This document shows positions 16,507 to 24,237 of a stretch of DNA of 41,115 bases, one piece after another. Source of the stretch: Defluviimonas salinarum. Its GTDB lineage: Bacteria > Pseudomonadota > Alphaproteobacteria > Rhodobacterales > Rhodobacteraceae. The first letter of the stretch is position 1. Every line of letters begins with the position of its first letter. The stretch covers positions 1-41,115 of the forward strand of contig NZ_JAPDOG010000030.1 in NCBI RefSeq assembly GCF_026013545.1, in the 5' to 3' direction. Below the pieces are notes generated by a model, which was not told the origin of the DNA, searched no databases, and saw only the letters and a program-made list of their open reading frames with translations. A program made the translations under genes and the position numbers.

Positions 16507-17061
16507 TTACTTGGCGACACGAATGCTCAGGAGCGTCTTCCCGAGGCGCTTCTGCACCGTCGTCGTCGCGCTTTGCGCGCCGCGATTGGCGCCGTCGTAA
16601 GCCGATTGCCCGGTCTCCCTGTAAAGAGCCGCCGCGGCATCGAAGTCCTTCGCCAAAATCAAGTCCGCAATCTGAGGCGCCAATGCGATGAGCACGTTCA
16701 CGTTCTCGAAGGCGGCTTCGGCGCCCTTCAACTCGTCGTCCGTGGCGAATTTGCTCTTTTTCACGCTGTTATAGGCTGTGGCGACTTCCGCCGCGGCCCT
16801 GTCCGCGTTGCTGCGGATGGCGTAGTCGTTTCCGATCTCCTTTTCCATCACGCGCCAGCCGCCGCGCTCCGCCTCGATGCTGTAGACGAGGAAATGGTTC
16901 ACCTGGCTCGTCATCCTTTCAAGCACTTGTAACGAGGTCAGCAGTCGCAGTTCGTCGGATGCCTTCGCGGCGAGTTCCTTGGCGGTTTCCTGCGCGTTTG
17001 CTGACAGACCAGAGAGGGCGAGACAAAGGCCGGTTAGGACAGCCATCCAAAATGAGCGCAT
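16507..17061 (-). CDS. Secreted helical protein, unrecognised (four-helix-bundle sensor-like)
   Basis: The product has 184 residues. It begins with a signal peptide cleaved probably after ANA (about residue 24) and then is almost entirely helical, with no cysteine in the mature part and no transmembrane segment. Segments such as LRLLTSLQVLERMTSQVNHF and LAKDFDAAAALYRETG resemble the periplasmic four-helix-bundle ligand domains of chemoreceptors, but there is no HAMP or signalling domain. ATG 17061 follows AGGAGTACAGGAA; the in-frame GTG at 17079 overlaps that site. The base composition is visibly less GC-rich than its neighbours. It follows a similar secreted gene at 17231-17809 on the same strand. 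Function unknown. Confidence 0.75.
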   Translation of the reverse strand: MRSFWMAVLTGLCLALSGLSANAQETAKELAAKASDELRLLTSLQVLERMTSQVNHFLVYSIEAERGGWRVMEKEIGNDYAIRSNADRAAAEVATAYNSVKKSKFATDDELKGAEAAFENVNVLIALAPQIADLILAKDFDAAAALYRETGQSAYDGANRGAQSATTTVQKRLGKTLLSIRVAK

Positions 17062-17230
17062 TTCCTGTACTCCTGTCACTAAAGCACTGACCGTGGCATG
17101 GCATCGACCTTTCTGACAACCCGAGCCCGTGTCCGGGTGGCCGCCAGCGGCGGTCCGCTCCGGGCTGGCATCCGGTGGTCTCCGGACGTGTACGACGCCT
17201 GATCGCGCGGCCGTGGCCTGCCGGGGAGCC

Positions 17231-17809
17231 TCAGCGGCAGTGCAGCGACATCCGTTTCACCTGCCGCTCCAGTCCGGAGGAAACGGTATAGGCCGCCCCG
17301 ACGGCGACCACCTGGGCCGGTACGGATTGCTCCGCATAAAGACCGGTCGCTTGCCGGATCTCTCCGGCTTCGAGCAGCGGCACCATCGAATGGCCGACCG
17401 AGACGATTGCGTCCGCGCTCGTTTCGATCTCGGAAAGCCGCGCCTGCGCATCCTCGTCCATCGGCAGGCGGCGACCGGACGTCAGGATGGACTTGATCGC
17501 GCTCTGGCCCTTGTCCATGCGCTTGCCGAGAAACCCGGTCGGCCCGAAGAAGCCGCCGTCATCCAAGCTGCTGATGACGACCCCCTGCGCGACCTCCAGG
17601 ATCGCCTCCGACTGCGCCTGCATCAGGGTCGCGATCTCCAGTTGCAGCTTGCGGAAAACGGCGACGGCGGCGTGATGGTTCGCGATGCCTTGGGGATCGC
17701 ACGCGGCCGATTGTGCGGCCGAACGCAGGGGAGCCAAGCTGGCCAGTACGCCGACGAGGAGTCCTGCCAGGAGCCATAACCACCGACGCCCAAACGGATT
17801 TCTCGTCAT
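17231..17809 (-). CDS. Secreted helical protein, unrecognised (second of a pair)
   Basis: The product has 192 residues. A signal peptide with a basic start (MTRNPFGRRW) ends near SAA-QSA (about residue 33), leaving a mature helical protein without further membrane segments. Two cysteines lie at the very ends of the mature chain (ACDPQG near the N-terminus and LHCR at the C-terminus) and could form a closing disulfide in the periplasm. VPLLEAGEIRQATGLYAEQSVP resembles the last helices of four-helix-bundle sensor domains. ATG 17809 follows GGGAGGAGGTTCC, a very strong site. The gene at 16507-17061 lies 169 bp downstream on the same strand. Function unknown. Confidence 0.75.
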   Translation of the reverse strand: MTRNPFGRRWLWLLAGLLVGVLASLAPLRSAAQSAACDPQGIANHHAAVAVFRKLQLEIATLMQAQSEAILEVAQGVVISSLDDGGFFGPTGFLGKRMDKGQSAIKSILTSGRRLPMDEDAQARLSEIETSADAIVSVGHSMVPLLEAGEIRQATGLYAEQSVPAQVVAVGAAYTVSSGLERQVKRMSLHCR

Positions 17810-17930
17810 GGAACCTCCTCCCAGCAACCATTCCGCACTCTATCACGGACGGCGGGAGGAGTCTGTTCACGGCTCGGAGCTGGTCTCGGCGCGGCCGCGA
17901 CGTATACCCCCGGCGCAGCCCCCCGCGCAA

Positions 17931-17960
17931 AGAAAAACCGCGGGGGTTGCCCCCCGCGGT
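17931..17960 (-). terminator. Intrinsic terminator of carD
   Basis: A perfect 10-bp stem ACCGCGGGGG/CCCCCGCGGT with the loop TTGC starts 24 bp downstream of the carD stop codon. On the minus strand it is followed by TTTTTCTTT. This is the clearest intrinsic terminator in the window. Confidence 0.9.
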
Positions 17961-17984
17961 CTCATCATTGCATCCCCTGAAAGG

Positions 17985-18494
17985 TCAGGCCGCGCGCGAC
18001 AGGAGGACGTCGTCCACCTTCTTCTGCGCGCCCGCCTCGTCGACGCCGGAGACGGCGGCGACTTCGCGGGTCAGCCGTTCGAGTGCCGCCTCGTAGAGCT
18101 GGCGCTCCGAGTAGGACTGCTCGCGCTGGTCGTCGGTGCGGTGGAGGTCGCGGACCACCTCGGCGATCGCCATGAGGTCGCCCGAGTTGATCTTCTGTTC
18201 GTATTCCTGGGCCCGGCGCGACCACATCGCGCGCTTGACCTTGGCCTTGCCCTTCAGCGTCTCGAGCGCCTTGGTGATCAGGTCGGGTGAGGAGAGCTGG
18301 CGCATGCCGATCTCGGTCGCCTTGTGCGTGGGCACGCGCAGGGTCATCTTGTCCTTCTCGAAGGAGATGACGAAGAGTTCGAGCTTCAGCCCGGCGATCT
18401 CCTGCTCTTCGATCGACATGATCTTGCCAACGCCATGCGCCGGGTAGACCACGAATTCGTTGGGGCGGAAGTCGGTCTTCTTGGTCTTGGTCAT
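17985..18494 (-). CDS. carD: CarD family transcriptional regulator
   Basis: An RNA-polymerase-binding regulator of 169 residues. The N-terminal Tudor-like domain (NEFVVYPAHGVGKIMSIEEQEI) contacts the polymerase beta subunit, and the C-terminal helical domain (KRAMWSRRAQEYEQKINSGD) carries the Trp that wedges into the promoter bubble. In Rhodobacter CarD activates many promoters whose -10 element lacks a consensus T, including rRNA promoters. AGGATAGGCGTAT precedes ATG 18494. It has its own terminator downstream and lies downstream of fdxA, from which it is separated by 312 bp, so it probably has its own promoter. Confidence 0.96.
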   Translation of the reverse strand: MTKTKKTDFRPNEFVVYPAHGVGKIMSIEEQEIAGLKLELFVISFEKDKMTLRVPTHKATEIGMRQLSSPDLITKALETLKGKAKVKRAMWSRRAQEYEQKINSGDLMAIAEVVRDLHRTDDQREQSYSERQLYEAALERLTREVAAVSGVDEAGAQKKVDDVLLSRAA

Positions 18495-18806
18495 ATACGC
18501 CTATCCTCGCACGGACCCCACCGTCGAGACCAAACGATACCGCCGGGGATACGCGATCTCCGGACAGCAATCATACTTGGCCTAAAACACCTTCCGCTGC
18601 GGAGGGACGCAACGGCGACGGTGAGCAATCCTCATCCAGTTGTAACGGAAATATATCAGAAAAATGGCATATCCGGAAGCGCCGCATCGCAGCGCGTCAA
18701 TCAAATACGACATATGGGGTCGTCAAAACATGGTTGCGCTGGGCGGTTTTCCGCCGAAACCACAAGATATTGTCGATTCGCCGCCGCCCAGGGGGCGCGC
18801 CTCGAA
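18495..18806. other. Intergenic region, carD upstream region
   Basis: These 312 bp between the carD start and the fdxA stop hold no convincing gene. Composition is clearly less GC-rich than the flanks, with AT-rich patches around 18570-18590 and 18640-18720, as expected of a promoter region for carD on the minus strand. An inverted repeat GATTCG/CGAATC with a GC-rich core (18775-18808) overlaps the fdxA stop and could serve as its terminator, though no T-run follows. No specific -35/-10 pair is claimed. Confidence 0.5.
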
Positions 18807-19145
18807 TCAATCGCCCGCGCCGGGGGTCTCGGAGAAGTACTTGTCGAGCTTGCCGGTCTCGCCGTCGCGTTCCTCCGCCTCGGGAAGCGGATCCTTGCGC
18901 TGCGTGATCACCGGCCACATCTCGGAGTACTTCCGGTTGAACTCGACCCAGGTCTCGAGATCGGGCTCGGTGTCGGGGCGGATCGCGTCGGCGGGGCATT
19001 CCGGCTCGCAGACGCCGCAGTCGATGCACTCGTCCGGGTGGATGACCAGCATGTTCTCGCCTTCGTAGAAGCAGTCCACCGGGCAGACTTCGACGCAGTC
19101 GGTGTATTTGCAGGCGATGCAGTTGTCGGTGACGACATAGGTCAT
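18807..19145 (-). CDS. fdxA: 7Fe ferredoxin FdxA
   Basis: A small cytoplasmic electron carrier of 112 residues with one [3Fe-4S] and one [4Fe-4S] cluster. Cysteines fall at 9, 12, 17, 21, 25, 40, 43, 46 and 50. This matches the Azotobacter ferredoxin I layout shifted by one: C9, C17 and C50 for the 3Fe cluster, and C21, C40, C43 and C46 for the 4Fe cluster. The C-terminal extension after residue 57 ([16 protein letters not shown]) is typical of the alphaproteobacterial FdxA group. The gene lies between the S4 protein gene and carD on the same strand. Confidence 0.97.
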   Translation of the reverse strand: MTYVVTDNCIACKYTDCVEVCPVDCFYEGENMLVIHPDECIDCGVCEPECPADAIRPDTEPDLETWVEFNRKYSEMWPVITQRKDPLPEAEERDGETGKLDKYFSETPGAGD

Positions 19146-19260
19146 GGCGCGGATCCGGGCTTTGGCTTCACGCTGCTACCTAGCCCCATGACGGGGATCA
19201 TTCAAGACGGGCCGGGCCGGAAAGAGCGGCCAGTCGCGGCCGGGTCGCGACGCCGGGACA

Positions 19261-19581
19261 TCATTCCTCAGGCGGGGCTTCCGGCAGCACGGTGTCGCGC
19301 GGTTCGGCGGGATCCGGGGCAAGATCGTCGTAGAGCGCCTGCGCCTCGGGCGCGGGGCCGCGGCGAGTGCCGCAGGCGCGGATGCAGACCACGCGGATCC
19401 GTCCGCCTTGCGGGAAGGTCAGCACGTCACCCGGGCCGACGGCATGGCCGGGCTTCGCGGTCTTTGCCCCGTTGAGCCGAAGATGTCCCGACGAGACCGT
19501 CGCGGCGGCGAGGCTGCGGGTCTTGAAGAACCGCGCCTGCCACAGCCACTTGTCGACGCGAATCCGCCCCTCGGCCGCCAA
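19261..19581 (-). CDS. RNA-binding S4 domain protein (Hsp15-like)
   Basis: The product is a 106-residue protein with one S4 RNA-binding domain at about residues 6-66. The family start RIRVDKWLWQARFFKTRSLA and the motif SGHLRLNGAKTAKPGHAVGPGD are those of HslR/Hsp15, which binds 50S subunits carrying stalled nascent chains. The acidic Pro/Ala-rich tail is not conserved-looking. The best available start is a TTG at 19581, with no ATG or GTG in frame nearby. It lies 7 bp downstream of the helicase stop codon, so translation may be coupled to the helicase gene. Confidence 0.88.
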   Translation of the reverse strand: MAAEGRIRVDKWLWQARFFKTRSLAAATVSSGHLRLNGAKTAKPGHAVGPGDVLTFPQGGRIRVVCIRACGTRRGPAPEAQALYDDLAPDPAEPRDTVLPEAPPEE

Positions 19582-19588
19582 CGCCGCC

Positions 19589-22369
19589 TCAGAACTTGTC
19601 CTTGAGCCCCATCAGCGCCGCGGCGAAGGGGTTGTCGGGGTCGATCCGGTCCTTCTTCGGCGGGCGCGACTCGAACTGGCGGCCGCCCTGCTCGTCGCGC
19701 TTGCCCTTGGCGCCCGGCTTACCCTTGCCGGGCTTGCCGCCGCGGTCGCCGCGCTCCGCACGGTCGCCGCGCGGCTTGCCCTCGCGCTTCTCGGCCCCCT
19801 CGCGCGGGCCGCGGTCGTTGCGGCGGCCGCGTTCCGGGCGCTCGCCACGCTCGCCGCGCGGCGCGCGCGGGCGCGGCGCCCAGGTGAAGGTGTAAAAGAC
19901 CTCGGTCTCGGTCACGGTCTGGAGGGCGGCCTCCTCCTCGGTGATCGGATTGGCGCTCTGGCCCTCCTCGGCGGGCGCGGCGACGGGTTCGGAGCGCACC
20001 TTCTCGCGCTCGCCCTTCTCGCCCTTGTAGCCGAGGCCGGCCATCAGGTCGGCAAACTGCTCGAGCGTCATGCCGGTGATCGAGAGCATGTCCGGGTTGG
20101 CCTCGAAGCCGGCCTTGCTGTCCTGGCCGCGCAGGATGTCGGCGAGCCGTTCGAGCATGTCGATGCGGATCGCGCGGGCACCGGCAGGGTGATAGCCCGA
20201 GAGCGTGTAATAGCCCTTCGGCACGTCGGGGATGTTCGGCACTGTGACCAGACCCGGCGGCGGGCTTTCGGGGAACTCGTCGAGCCCCTCGTTAAGCGAC
20301 CAGAGCACGAGCCGCAGCCGCGTCGGCGCGGGCTTCAGCAGGAGCGGCTGGAAGATCGTGTACTGGCCGAAGCGGACGCCGTGTTTCCTCAGCGCGCCGC
20401 GCATGTCCTGGTCGAGCGCCTTGACCTCGTCGGCCACGCCTTCGCGCGGCAGGACGCCCAGCGCCTCGACAAGACGGAAGGCGAAGCCGCGGGCGAGCCC
20501 GGCAAGCGCCTCGTCGCGCTGGAGCGTCAGCAGCGGCTCGAAGAGCGTCGCCACCTTGCGGTCAATGAAATGCTGGAGCCGGCGGCGCACCTTCTCGGCG
20601 ACGTCGAAACCGGCTTCCTCGTCGACGAAAGCCTCGACCTGCGGCTTCATCGCCTCGGCGCCCTTGACGAGCTTGCCGACGGCGGAATTGCCCCACATGA
20701 GGCCGCCCTGCTCGGTGAAGTCGAGCTCGGTGTCGGGCGCGTTGTAGAAGCGGTCCGCGCGCAGGTGGAACTCGGGCTTGAGCGCCTCGTAGGCCGCCTG
20801 CTTCAGCGTCTTCGCCTCGTCGGGCGAGGCCGATCCGTCCTGCTTGAAACGGAACCCTTCGAGACGGCCGACGAATTCGCCTTCCACCGTCACCTCGCCC
20901 TTGTCGTTCACCTCGGCCACAAGGCTCTCCTTCTGCTTGAGCCGGCGAAGGAGGACGCTCGTCCGCCGGTCCACAAATCTCTGCGTCAGCGCGCCATGCA
21001 GCGCGTCCGACAGACGGTCTTCTACAGCGCGCGTCTCGTCGCGCCAATGACTTTCGTCGGCGACCCAGCCGGAACGCTGCGCGACATAGGTCCAGGTGCG
21101 GATATACGCCAATCGCTTGGAAAGCGAGTCGATGTCGCCCTCGGTCTTGTCGATGCGGCGAATTTGCGCGGCGAGCCAGTCGTCGGGGACGTGGCCGTCC
21201 TGCAGGAAGCCGAAGATCCTTTGCAGCAGATTGGCGTGTTCCTGCGACGAGATGCCCTGGAAATCCGGGATCCGGCAGACGTCCCAGAGGAGCCTCAGGT
21301 CGCGCGGATGCCGGACCCTGTCGCGGATCTGGCCGATCTCGGCGAGCGATTTCAGCGCGCGCAGATCGTCCGCCTCGCGCCCGCGCATGAGCCATTCGTT
21401 CTGGGGCGGCGCTTCGAGCGAGGAAATCAGACGGTCGATCGTGCCGAAGTCGAGTTCGCCCGAGCGCCAGTTCAGCCGCTCGATCGGGCGGAAGCGGTGG
21501 TTCTCGATCGCGTTCACGACCTCGTCGGCGAGGGGCGAGGCCTCACCGGTCACGCCGAACGTGCCGGGCGTCATGTGCCGCCCCGCCCGCCCGGCGATCT
21601 GCGCCAGTTCGTGCGGGAAGAGGTGGCGCATCCGCCAACCGTCGAACTTCGCCGTGGCCGAGAAGGCGACATGGTTGATGTCGAGGTTGAGCCCCATTCC
21701 GATCGCGTCGGTGGCGACGAGGTAATCGACGTCGCCGTTCTGGTACATCGCGACCTGCGCGTTGCGGGTGCGGGGGCTGAGCGCCCCCATCACCACCGCC
21801 GCGCCGCCCTTCTGGCGGCGGATCAGCTCGGCCATCGCATAGACATTTTCAACCGAAAACCCGACGACGGCCGACCGCGCGGGCATCCGGCTGATCTTTT
21901 TCGAACCTGCGTAGCTCAGGGTCGAGAACCGTTCGCGCTTGAGGAACTGCACCTTCGGCACCAGCGCCGCGATGGCGCCGCGCATCGTGTCGGAGCCGAG
22001 AAACAGCGTCTCGGCGAGGCCGCGGGCATGGAGCAGCCGGTCGGTGAAGACATGGCCGCGCTCGGGGTCGGCGCAGAGCTGGATCTCGTCCACGGCGAGG
22101 AAATCGGCGCCGATCTCGGTCGGCATCGCCTCGACGGTGCAGACCCAGTACTGCGCGCGGGCGCCGACGATGCGCTCCTCGCCGGTCACGAGAGCTGCGA
22201 CCGCGGGGCCGCGCTGGGCGACGATGCGGTCGTAGACCTCGCGCGCAAGGAGACGCAACGGCAGGCCGATCACGCCGGTGCGGTGCGCCAGCATGCGTTC
22301 GATCGCGTAATGGGTCTTGCCGGTGTTGGTCGGGCCGAGGACCGCCGTGATCCTCGTCTCCGCCGCCAT
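19589..22369 (-). CDS. Suv3-like ATP-dependent RNA helicase with Arg/Gly-rich tail
   Basis: A 926-residue superfamily 2 helicase related to mitochondrial Suv3. Walker A is GPTNTGKT at 12-19 and the Walker B box is DEIQ at 94-97, the Suv3 variant of DEAD/DExH. The second RecA domain carries VATDAIGMGLNLDINHVAFSA and QIAGRAGRH, which together bind and hydrolyse ATP. Suv3 enzymes unwind double-stranded RNA, often with an exoribonuclease. The last ~110 residues are a disordered, Arg/Gly/Glu/Lys-rich tail, probably for RNA binding. ATG 22369 follows AGGAGCATCCC, which overlaps the end of the TPR gene region. Operon order is TPR, helicase, S4 protein. Confidence 0.94.
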   Translation of the reverse strand: MAAETRITAVLGPTNTGKTHYAIERMLAHRTGVIGLPLRLLAREVYDRIVAQRGPAVAALVTGEERIVGARAQYWVCTVEAMPTEIGADFLAVDEIQLCADPERGHVFTDRLLHARGLAETLFLGSDTMRGAIAALVPKVQFLKRERFSTLSYAGSKKISRMPARSAVVGFSVENVYAMAELIRRQKGGAAVVMGALSPRTRNAQVAMYQNGDVDYLVATDAIGMGLNLDINHVAFSATAKFDGWRMRHLFPHELAQIAGRAGRHMTPGTFGVTGEASPLADEVVNAIENHRFRPIERLNWRSGELDFGTIDRLISSLEAPPQNEWLMRGREADDLRALKSLAEIGQIRDRVRHPRDLRLLWDVCRIPDFQGISSQEHANLLQRIFGFLQDGHVPDDWLAAQIRRIDKTEGDIDSLSKRLAYIRTWTYVAQRSGWVADESHWRDETRAVEDRLSDALHGALTQRFVDRRTSVLLRRLKQKESLVAEVNDKGEVTVEGEFVGRLEGFRFKQDGSASPDEAKTLKQAAYEALKPEFHLRADRFYNAPDTELDFTEQGGLMWGNSAVGKLVKGAEAMKPQVEAFVDEEAGFDVAEKVRRRLQHFIDRKVATLFEPLLTLQRDEALAGLARGFAFRLVEALGVLPREGVADEVKALDQDMRGALRKHGVRFGQYTIFQPLLLKPAPTRLRLVLWSLNEGLDEFPESPPPGLVTVPNIPDVPKGYYTLSGYHPAGARAIRIDMLERLADILRGQDSKAGFEANPDMLSITGMTLEQFADLMAGLGYKGEKGEREKVRSEPVAAPAEEGQSANPITEEEAALQTVTETEVFYTFTWAPRPRAPRGERGERPERGRRNDRGPREGAEKREGKPRGDRAERGDRGGKPGKGKPGAKGKRDEQGGRQFESRPPKKDRIDPDNPFAAALMGLKDKF

Positions 22370-22378
22370 GGGATGCTC

Positions 22379-22939
22379 CTAGAGTCTGGTGCCGGAGGTC
22401 TTGCGCTCAAGCCGGGCGAGCGATTCCCTTATCCGTTCGTGGTGCGGATGTATAGCGAGGGCCGCGCGGTACGCCTCGATCGCGCGGGTATCATAGCCCA
22501 GTTCCTCCAAGATCAGGCCGAGCCCCGAGAGCGCGCCGAAATGGTGGTCGTTGAGCGCGAGCGTGCGGCGGATATCGGCGACCGAGGGACCGAACTGGCC
22601 GGCCATGTAATAGGCGGTGGCGCGCGCGTTCCAGCCCTCGGCAAAATCCGGCGCGTGGTCGGTGAGCGCGGTGAGATGCTCGATCGCAGCTTCGAGGTCG
22701 CCGGCCTCCATCGCCTCGCGGCCGCGCTTGAGCAGGAGGTCCATCGCGGGCGAGCCGGACTTGGACCATTCGCGGAGGATATCGGACTGGGTCCTCTGCC
22801 ACTCCCGGTTGTCAGGGTCGGCGAGTTCGGCGTAAAGCTCGTCGAGCGTCGCCGCGCCGGCGGAAACCGGCAGGGCAAGCAGTAACGCGGCGGCACAGGC
22901 CGCGAAAACCGATCCGAGCGGGGTGGCGAAACGTCCCAT
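22379..22939 (-). CDS. Exported tetratricopeptide repeat protein
   Basis: The product has 186 residues. A signal peptide ends near AGA-ATL (about residue 30), so the protein is probably periplasmic. Three TPR-like units follow from about residue 70 (LLLKRGREAMEAGDLEAAIEH, AEGWNARATAYYMAGQFGPS, FGALSGLGLILEELGYDTRAIEA). TPR proteins are protein-interaction scaffolds; the partner is unknown. Its stop codon lies 9 bp upstream of the helicase start. ATG 22939 gives the signal peptide at the right place, although the ribosome site is weak and longer in-frame starts cannot be excluded. Confidence 0.88.
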   Translation of the reverse strand: MGRFATPLGSVFAACAAALLLALPVSAGAATLDELYAELADPDNREWQRTQSDILREWSKSGSPAMDLLLKRGREAMEAGDLEAAIEHLTALTDHAPDFAEGWNARATAYYMAGQFGPSVADIRRTLALNDHHFGALSGLGLILEELGYDTRAIEAYRAALAIHPHHERIRESLARLERKTSGTRL

Positions 22940-23008
22940 TACACGGCAGAGTGTAGCCGATGCGCGCCGGTCAGCGAAAGGCCCCCGGCGGTCACAATTG
23001 GAGGAAGA

Positions 23009-23296
23009 ATGAGCGACGTTGTGAATGCGGCCGTGGCCGCCCTGAGCGAGAAACTGTCGGGCGGATTCGCCGGCCGCGCGAAATTCATCATCGAGGGCGA
23101 AGGCGCTCTGATGCTCGACACCGCCGGCGTGCGCGCGGGCGACGAGGAGGCCGACGTGACGCTCACCGCCGACCGCGAGACCTTCGAGGGGATCCTCTCG
23201 GGCGACGTGAACCCGACCGCGGCCTTCATGCAAGGCAAGCTCAGCGTGGACGGCGACATGGGGCTCGCGATGCAGCTCGGCGCGGTTCTCTCGTAG
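23009..23296 (+). CDS. SCP2 sterol-binding domain protein
   Basis: A 95-residue stand-alone SCP2 domain with the pattern KFIIEGEGALMLDTAG, ADVTLTADRETFEGILSGDVNPTAAFMQGKLSVDGD and MQLGAVL. SCP2 proteins bind lipids or acyl-CoA in a hydrophobic tunnel. A GGAGG site precedes ATG 23009. It is followed after 4 bp by an alpha/beta hydrolase gene, so the pair is co-transcribed and may share a lipid substrate. That link is inference from gene order. Confidence 0.94.
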   Translation: MSDVVNAAVAALSEKLSGGFAGRAKFIIEGEGALMLDTAGVRAGDEEADVTLTADRETFEGILSGDVNPTAAFMQGKLSVDGDMGLAMQLGAVLS

Positions 23297-23300
23297 GGCG

Positions 23301-24233
23301 ATGGAACGCGCGCCGTTCCACGCGGATGTGGCCGAGGCGCCCGCAGGTGAGACCTGCGTCTGGCTTGACACCTCGGACGGCGTGCGCGTCCGCGCCGCGC
23401 ATTGGCGCGAGGGAGCGAAGGGGACGGTGCTCCTGTTCCCCGGCCGCACCGAATATGTCGAGAAATACGGCCCCGCCGCGGCGGAATTCGCCGCGCGGGG
23501 CTACGCGATGGCGACGATCGACTGGCGCGGCCAAGGCATCGCCGACCGGCTCCTGGACGACCGGGCGCCGGGCCATGTCGGCGAGTTCCTCGACTACCAG
23601 AGGGATGTGGCGGCGCTGCTGGAGTTCGTCCGCGCCGAGGACCTGCCCGAGCCCTATTACCTCGTCGGCCATTCGATGGGCGGCTGCATCGGGCTAAGAG
23701 CGATCCATGACGGGCTGCCGGTCCACGCGGTGACCTTCTCGGCGCCGATGTGGGGCATCAAGATGCACTGGGCGCTGAGACCCGTCGCCTGGACGCTGGT
23801 CACGCTCGCGCCGCCCTTCGGGCAGGGCCACCGGATGGTGCCGACGACCTCGCCGATGACCTATGTGCTGGAAGCCCCATTCGAGGGCAACGTGCTGACC
23901 CGCAACGAGGAGATGTTCGCCTTCATGCGCCGCCAGCTCATCGCCCATCCCGAACTCGCGATCGGCGGGCCGACGCTGCAATGGCTCGGCGAGGCGCTGC
24001 GCGAGACGCGGGCGCTCAGGCAGATGCCCTCGCCCGCCCTGCCCTGCCTGACCGTGCTCGGCGCCGAGGAGCGCATCGTCTGCGCCCCGGCGATCCACGA
24101 CCGGATGCACCGCTGGCCGGGGTCGGAGTTCGACCTCGTCGGCTCGGCCGAGCACGAGCTGATGATGGAAGGCCCCGAAATGCGGGACAAGTTCTACCGC
24201 CGCGCCACGGCGCTGTTCGACGCGAGCCGCTGA
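23301..24233 (+). CDS. Alpha/beta hydrolase, lysophospholipase-type
   Basis: A serine hydrolase of 310 residues without a signal peptide. The nucleophile elbow GHSMGG places Ser at 125. GRTEYVEKYG and DWRGQGIADR are the lysophospholipase L2/monoglyceride lipase pattern (Hydrolase_4 family). The likely catalytic His lies in SAEHELMME near residue 284, and the acid in LTVLGAEERIV or just after. It follows the SCP2 gene by 4 bp and converges with the Anbu peptidase gene, whose stop lies 4 bp away. A lipid ester substrate is probable, but the exact one is unknown. Confidence 0.92.
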   Translation: MERAPFHADVAEAPAGETCVWLDTSDGVRVRAAHWREGAKGTVLLFPGRTEYVEKYGPAAAEFAARGYAMATIDWRGQGIADRLLDDRAPGHVGEFLDYQRDVAALLEFVRAEDLPEPYYLVGHSMGGCIGLRAIHDGLPVHAVTFSAPMWGIKMHWALRPVAWTLVTLAPPFGQGHRMVPTTSPMTYVLEAPFEGNVLTRNEEMFAFMRRQLIAHPELAIGGPTLQWLGEALRETRALRQMPSPALPCLTVLGAEERIVCAPAIHDRMHRWPGSEFDLVGSAEHELMMEGPEMRDKFYRRATALFDASR

Positions 24234-24237
24234 GGCG

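Noticed and set aside
16471-16932. 153-codon plus-strand open frame from the orphan start region
   Set aside because: It is antisense to the secreted helical protein, whose signal peptide and ribosome site are convincing. Only its start signal was kept as an observation.
19367-22885. Open frame of 1172 codons on the plus strand
   Set aside because: It is antisense to the Suv3-like helicase and TPR genes. Very high GC at third positions suppresses stop codons on the opposite strand, and the translation shows no family motifs.
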